A stretch of DNA of 9,928 nucleotides from an uncultured Collinsella sp. (GTDB lineage Bacteria; Actinomycetota; Coriobacteriia; Coriobacteriales; Coriobacteriaceae), in NCBI GenBank assembly GCA_902489515.1, contig CABUAL010000042.1, positions 1 through 9,928 of the forward strand, written 5' to 3'. Below, piece by piece: positions 7,078-9,928 of the stretch. Every line of letters begins with the position of its first letter. The first letter of the stretch is position 1. The notes under the pieces were generated by a model that saw only the letters and a program-made list of their open reading frames with translations, was not told the DNA's origin and ran no database searches. The position numbers and the translations under genes were made by a program.

Positions 7078-7115
7078 ACGGGCGGTTCGGACAAACATCC
7101 GGGCCGCCCGTTTTT
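7078..7115 (+). terminator. Rho-independent terminator of the B12-regulated operon
   Basis: ACGGGCGGTTCGGA (7078-7091) pairs with TCCGGGCCGCCCGT (7098-7111) across a 6-nt loop. This is a 14-bp stem with two G-T wobbles, followed by T7111-T7115. It closes the two-gene + strand unit 22 bp after the second stop codon. Confidence 0.9.
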
Positions 7116-7154
7116 AACGCGAATTGGACTGGGTCGCCGGGTCTCTCGGCAAAC

Positions 7155-7188
7155 AAAAAACCGGTTGGAATGGGAATTCCAACCGGTT
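7155..7188 (-). terminator. Rho-independent terminator of the minus-strand gtrA-like genes
   Basis: A perfect 13-bp inverted repeat, AACCGGTTGGAAT (7159-7171) and ATTCCAACCGGTT (7176-7188), has a 4-nt loop. Read on the minus strand, the stem is followed by a T-run (the complement of the A-run at 7155-7160). It lies 26 bp beyond the stop of the downstream gtrA-like gene. Together with the + strand terminator at 7078-7115 it separates convergent transcription units. Confidence 0.88.
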
Positions 7189-7214
7189 ATACATTCAAGC
7201 AAATAGTGAATCGA

Positions 7215-7622
7215 CTACGACCGTGCGCCCTCGAGGAAGAAGCGGCGGCTGAAGTAGTTGTACCAGGTGACGAGGAACGTGGCGATGGCCTTCATGGCCT
7301 GGTAGCCGATGCTCAAAAACGTGACGCCCACAAACATGTACAGGTCGTTGAGGCCCAGGCCGATCACCGACAGGATGGTGAAGATCGTGAACTCGCGCTT
7401 GCGGCTCATGCCTTCGCGGTGGTCGAACACGTACTTCATGCTGAGCCAGTAGTTGACCACGACGGACGTGATAAACGAAACCGTGGTGCTCATCAAAAAG
7501 TCAAGGTGGAACAGCTCGACGAGCGCAATGAGCATGCCCCAGTCGATGCCAAAGGAGATAAGACCCACGACAGCAAACTTGAGGAACTGCTTGGTATGAG
7601 GTTGTGCCAGCGCCTTGCGCAC
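7215..7622 (-). CDS. GtrA-family membrane protein (downstream copy)
   Basis: This 135-residue protein has four predicted membrane helices, at about 13-34, 41-61, 78-100 and 107-124. Family marks are FLKFAVVGL at the first helix, NYWLSMKYVF at the end of the second, and YNYFSRRFFLE at the C-terminus. GtrA proteins act in envelope glycosylation; the best-studied are thought to move polyprenyl-phosphate-linked sugars across the membrane, or to help decorate O-antigen, teichoic acid or arabinogalactan. The actual sugar here is unknown. The start is GTG at 7620-7622, because a TAA closes the frame about 45 nt further upstream and no ATG lies between. The candidate Shine-Dalgarno (GGATG, 7 nt away) is weak. 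It is a paralogue of the next gene upstream on the same strand. Confidence 0.87.
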   Translation of the reverse strand: MRKALAQPHTKQFLKFAVVGLISFGIDWGMLIALVELFHLDFLMSTTVSFITSVVVNYWLSMKYVFDHREGMSRKREFTIFTILSVIGLGLNDLYMFVGVTFLSIGYQAMKAIATFLVTWYNYFSRRFFLEGARS

Positions 7623-7644
7623 GTAATCACATCCAATGCGTTGA

Positions 7645-7752
7645 TGAATCGAGCAGAGGATACTTTAGAGCTTTTACAAGGGAAACGTAAGGTCTTTGCC
7701 AAGAACTATATGAACTCGCCAAATTTTCAAGAGCTAATCCGCAAACGTTGAA
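7645..7752 (+). other. AT-rich 35-codon open frame in the intergenic gap, possible gene remnant or promoter region
   Basis: An open frame from ATG 7645 to TGA 7750-7752 reads MNRAEDTLELLQGKRKVFAK and continues for 15 more residues with a plausible amphipathic composition. By direct count 43 of its 108 bases are G or C (40%), clearly below its neighbours, and it uses TTA and CTA leucine codons that are scarce around it. There is no Shine-Dalgarno before the ATG. It could be the 3' remnant of a transferred gene, a small protein, or simply the AT-rich promoter region of the minus-strand gtrA-like gene that starts at 7622. I do not recognise the peptide. Confidence 0.3.
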
Positions 7753-7770
7753 AATTTGCCCGTAAACGAG

Positions 7771-7820
7771 CGGCACCCACGGACGATACTGCGCTGAGTG
7801 CACGTCGTCCGTGGGCGCCG
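7771..7820 (-). terminator. Long imperfect hairpin after the upstream gtrA-like gene, possible terminator
   Basis: CGGC-A-CCCACGGACGA (7771-7786) pairs with TCGTCCGTGGG-C-GCCG (7805-7820). This is 15 bp with one A-C mismatch around an 18-nt loop. It lies 21 bp beyond the stop of the upstream gtrA-like gene. On the minus strand only a short TTT appears a few bases after the stem, so termination is plausible but the U-tract is poor. It may instead protect or process the transcript. Confidence 0.5.
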
Positions 7821-7841
7821 TAATGCTGCAGGGGTTTCGAG

Positions 7842-8237
7842 CTACTTGGTCTCGTCGCCCTCCAGGAAGATTTTTCGGGTCACAAAGTTGTAGACCATGA
7901 CAAGCGCGGTGGCGCAGATCTTGGCGATATTGGCCTCGAGTCCCAGGCCGGCGTTGAGCGCCAGCACGATGCCGTCGTTGAGCACCAAACCGATCACGGA
8001 CAGCACGACAAAGATGATGAACTCGCGGCGGCGGCTCATGCCTTCCTTGTGCGCAAACACGTACTTCATGCTTGCGAGGTAGTTAAAGATGAGTGAGATG
8101 ATAAAGCCGCTGGTGTTGGCGATTAGGATGTTGAGGCCCAGACCGTAGTGGAGCAGATTCATAATGCCAAAGTCGATAACCGTGGCAATGACACCGACGA
8201 CGCCAAATTTCATGATCTGCGCAAGGAGCTTTTGCAT
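7842..8237 (-). CDS. GtrA-family membrane protein (upstream copy)
   Basis: Starting at ATG 8235-8237 the protein has 131 residues and four membrane helices, at about 9-28, 34-54, 71-93 and 102-122. Shared family features are MKFGVVGV in helix 1, FNYLASMKYVF after helix 2, the basic loop EGMSRRREF, and VYNFVTRKIFLEG at the end. The open frame continues upstream to a TTG at 8300. The ATG is preferred because AAGG/AGG elements precede it and the extra 21 residues look non-family. It lies 78 bp downstream of fbp on the same strand with no convincing terminator between, so read-through from fbp is possible. The presumed role is export or presentation of a lipid-linked sugar for envelope polysaccharide; the substrate is not evident. 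The closest visible relative is the gtrA-like gene at 7215-7622. Confidence 0.88.
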   Translation of the reverse strand: MQKLLAQIMKFGVVGVIATVIDFGIMNLLHYGLGLNILIANTSGFIISLIFNYLASMKYVFAHKEGMSRRREFIIFVVLSVIGLVLNDGIVLALNAGLGLEANIAKICATALVMVYNFVTRKIFLEGDETK

Positions 8238-8315
8238 GGTACCTGCCTTAGGGTGGCGCGGGGACGCCGTGGGGATGACAAACTCAGCAAGTTTAGCCAA
8301 TCCCCGCGGGTGGGG

Positions 8316-9928
8316 CTAGACGCGCTCTTCGATAGCACCGTTTCTATATGCATCGAGCAGCTGGCGCAGATCCTGGATCTGGCTGCGAATCTTGGCGCCA
8401 GTATCGGTGTCGCTCACCATGCGGCGACGGTCTGCTTGGTCAAAACGGTTGGTCTCGCTTTCGATGTCCACGTTGCGCGTGAGTGCCTCGGCAACCGTCG
8501 TAAAGGCCCGGTGCGACTTGAGGCGGCAGCCGCGCGAGCTCGAGATGAGCGTATAGCCGGCGATGCCCGTCTTGGGATGGTAAGCGCGGCAGAAGCCGCC
8601 ATCGATGACCAGCAGCTTGCCCTCGGCGCGGATGGGCTGCTCGCCCTTGGTGGTTTTAACGGGCGTGTGGCCGTTGATGATGTGGCCGGTCGGCGAGCAT
8701 GCCATGGGCGCGACGCCAAACTCGCGCATGATATCATCGCAGACCGAGGGCGACTTGGTAAGCGTAAAGTACGGGTCCATCGGCTCGACCCAGGTGCTCT
8801 TATCGGCGATATAGGCGCGCTCAAAGGTACGCACCAGGCGTCCGCTGGCGGGTGAATTGAAGCCAATCCACAGGTACCACATCCAGTCGAGGGCATCGCG
8901 GTCGCCCACGCGCCACGCGCGGCGGGCGATGTGGTCGCAAAAATCGAGATAATCGCGGCCAGCGTGCCAGGTGCCCAGGCAGTTCATGCTGCTAAAGGTG
9001 CCGTCTTCGTTGAGCGGAACGCAGCCGTGGAAGAGCAGGTTGCCGTTGGCGACCTTGTACATCGAGCCGTGGGTGTAGAGGAAATCGATATGGCGATGCA
9101 GGTGATCGGCGGTTACAAACTCGGACACGAGCTTGTCGATGATGTGCTGCTCCTGAGACGTGAGCGTGTAGGGGTCCGCCGGGTCGACGGTGGGGAAGTC
9201 GTTGGTCGTGAGCGGCCACACGCTGCCGTCGGCGAGCGTGACCGTGCCGGTGTCGTGGTCGATCTTGTCGAGTAACAGGCGGTCGGTCATATCGAACTCG
9301 GGGTGGCGCTGGATAATCTGGCCCTCGAGCTTAAAGAGCAGCACGTTGATGGCCTTGATCAGCGGGGTGATGGACTCACCGGCGGTGTAGGTGGCATCGG
9401 CAAAGGCGACAAGCTCACGCAGCGAGATGCCGTAGTCGTTCTCCAGGATCTCGTAGTTGTCGTAGCGTAGGTTGTTGCGCAACACCGTGGCGATGCAGGC
9501 GGGCTCACCGGCCGCAGCGCCCATCCACAGCAGGTCGTGGTTGCCCCACTGGATGTCGAGTGAATGGTAGGTGAGCAGACGGTCCATAATTTTGGCCGCG
9601 CCGCCGCCGCGGTCGAAGATGTCGCCCACCAGGTGCAAGTGGTCGACGGCCAGGCGCTTGATGAGCGAGGCGAGCGACTCGATAAAGTCGTCGGCGCTGG
9701 CGGTCTCTAGGATGGACTCCACGATGCGCTCGTGATAGCGCACGCGATAGTTGTTCTCGTCCGGGTGCGTGTGCAACAACTCGTCGATGATATAGGCGTA
9801 GTCGCGCGGGATGGCCTTACGCACCTTGGAGCGCGTGTAGCGGCTTGAAAGCGAGCGAGCGACCATGATGAGCTGGTCAAGCATCGTCTTGTACCAGGTG
9901 GGCGAGCAACAACTGCTCGGGCGTCGTG
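8316..9928 (-). CDS. fbp: Fructose-1,6-bisphosphatase class III (5' end outside window)
   Basis: This is the gluconeogenic enzyme that hydrolyses fructose 1,6-bisphosphate to fructose 6-phosphate, in the Bacillus/Clostridium-type class III family of metallophosphatases. Counting from the internal Met codon at 9884, it shows YTRSKVRKA (16-24), the metal-binding GDIFDRG (87-93), GNHD (114-117), a conserved FHGCVPL (285-291), GHTPVK (405-410) and VIDGGF (426-431). B. subtilis Fbp is about 670 residues, and the 522 residues from 9884 begin at the point matching its residue ~150. The gene is therefore cut by the window edge rather than starting at 9884. The in-frame codons just upstream read TWYKT, matching the WYKET that precedes the same site in B. 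subtilis, which supports extension to the edge. The codons beyond that look less typical (see findings). The C-terminus ends like other family members. It is followed by a gtrA-like gene on the same strand. Confidence 0.93.
   Translation of the reverse strand, partial: RRPSSCCSPTWYKTMLDQLIMVARSLSSRYTRSKVRKAIPRDYAYIIDELLHTHPDENNYRVRYHERIVESILETASADDFIESLASLIKRLAVDHLHLVGDIFDRGGGAAKIMDRLLTYHSLDIQWGNHDLLWMGAAAGEPACIATVLRNNLRYDNYEILENDYGISLRELVAFADATYTAGESITPLIKAINVLLFKLEGQIIQRHPEFDMTDRLLLDKIDHDTGTVTLADGSVWPLTTNDFPTVDPADPYTLTSQEQHIIDKLVSEFVTADHLHRHIDFLYTHGSMYKVANGNLLFHGCVPLNEDGTFSSMNCLGTWHAGRDYLDFCDHIARRAWRVGDRDALDWMWYLWIGFNSPASGRLVRTFERAYIADKSTWVEPMDPYFTLTKSPSVCDDIMREFGVAPMACSPTGHIINGHTPVKTTKGEQPIRAEGKLLVIDGGFCRAYHPKTGIAGYTLISSSRGCRLKSHRAFTTVAEALTRNVDIESETNRFDQADRRRMVSDTDTGAKIRSQIQDLRQLLDAYRNGAIEERV

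Noticed and set aside
7170..7751. A 193-codon plus-strand open frame across the downstream gtrA-like gene
   Set aside because: Most of it is antisense to a clear four-helix GtrA protein. Only its last 35 codons, outside that gene, were kept as a separate low-confidence feature.
8294..8318. Hairpin TAGCC...GGCTA with inner CCCC/GGGG overlapping the fbp stop codon
   Set aside because: The inner and outer pairings compete, and no T-run follows on either strand, so it is not called a terminator.

Overview
This window looks like the chromosome of a high-GC Gram-positive gut bacterium of the class Coriobacteriia, most likely Collinsella or a close relative. That is an inference from the class III fructose-bisphosphatase, wall- and membrane-anchored surface proteins, GtrA paralogues, GC-rich codon use, and the absence of any outer-membrane genes. 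No 16S or other marker is present to confirm it.

Layout. (1) Positions 2-136 hold the tail of an unidentified, possibly phasin-like, small protein. It is followed 8 nt later by a complete AarF/ABC1/UbiB-family atypical kinase (145-1908, +), which ends in a strong hairpin terminator (1960-1987). (2) The T-tract of that terminator merges with a candidate promoter (-35 at 1986, -10 at 2009). The promoter sits just upstream of a cobalamin (B12) riboswitch (about 2024-2196). (3) The riboswitch leads a two-gene + strand unit. The first gene (2340-6143) encodes a 1267-residue secreted protein with four tandem DUF4430 (transcobalamin C-terminal-like) domains, a PQQ-like beta-propeller, an InlB-type B-repeat, a Gly/Ser/Lys/Asp stalk and a C-terminal membrane segment. 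The second gene (from 6153 to 7055) encodes an N-terminally anchored protein with a similar Ser/Asp/Lys stalk and one C-terminal DUF4430 domain. The unit ends at a 14-bp-stem terminator (7078-7115). (4) The rest is on the minus strand: a class III fructose-1,6-bisphosphatase (fbp, running off the right edge), then two related GtrA-family membrane proteins. A terminator at 7155-7188 converges on the plus-strand unit.

How the genes may work together. The riboswitch plus five transcobalamin-like domains makes the 2-7.1 kb unit a B12-controlled cell-surface corrinoid capture system. The large protein is anchored by its C-terminus and the small one by its N-terminus, so the two could hand ligand from the wall to the membrane. 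The beta-propeller is a speculative functional parallel to Bacteroides BtuG, a surface beta-propeller that binds B12. No B12 permease is encoded in the window, so uptake would need a transporter elsewhere. The fbp/gtrA segment is ordinary gluconeogenesis and envelope-polysaccharide housekeeping.

The main uncertainties are the start codon of the large surface protein, the riboswitch expression platform, and the reading frame of fbp in the last ~45 bases of the window.
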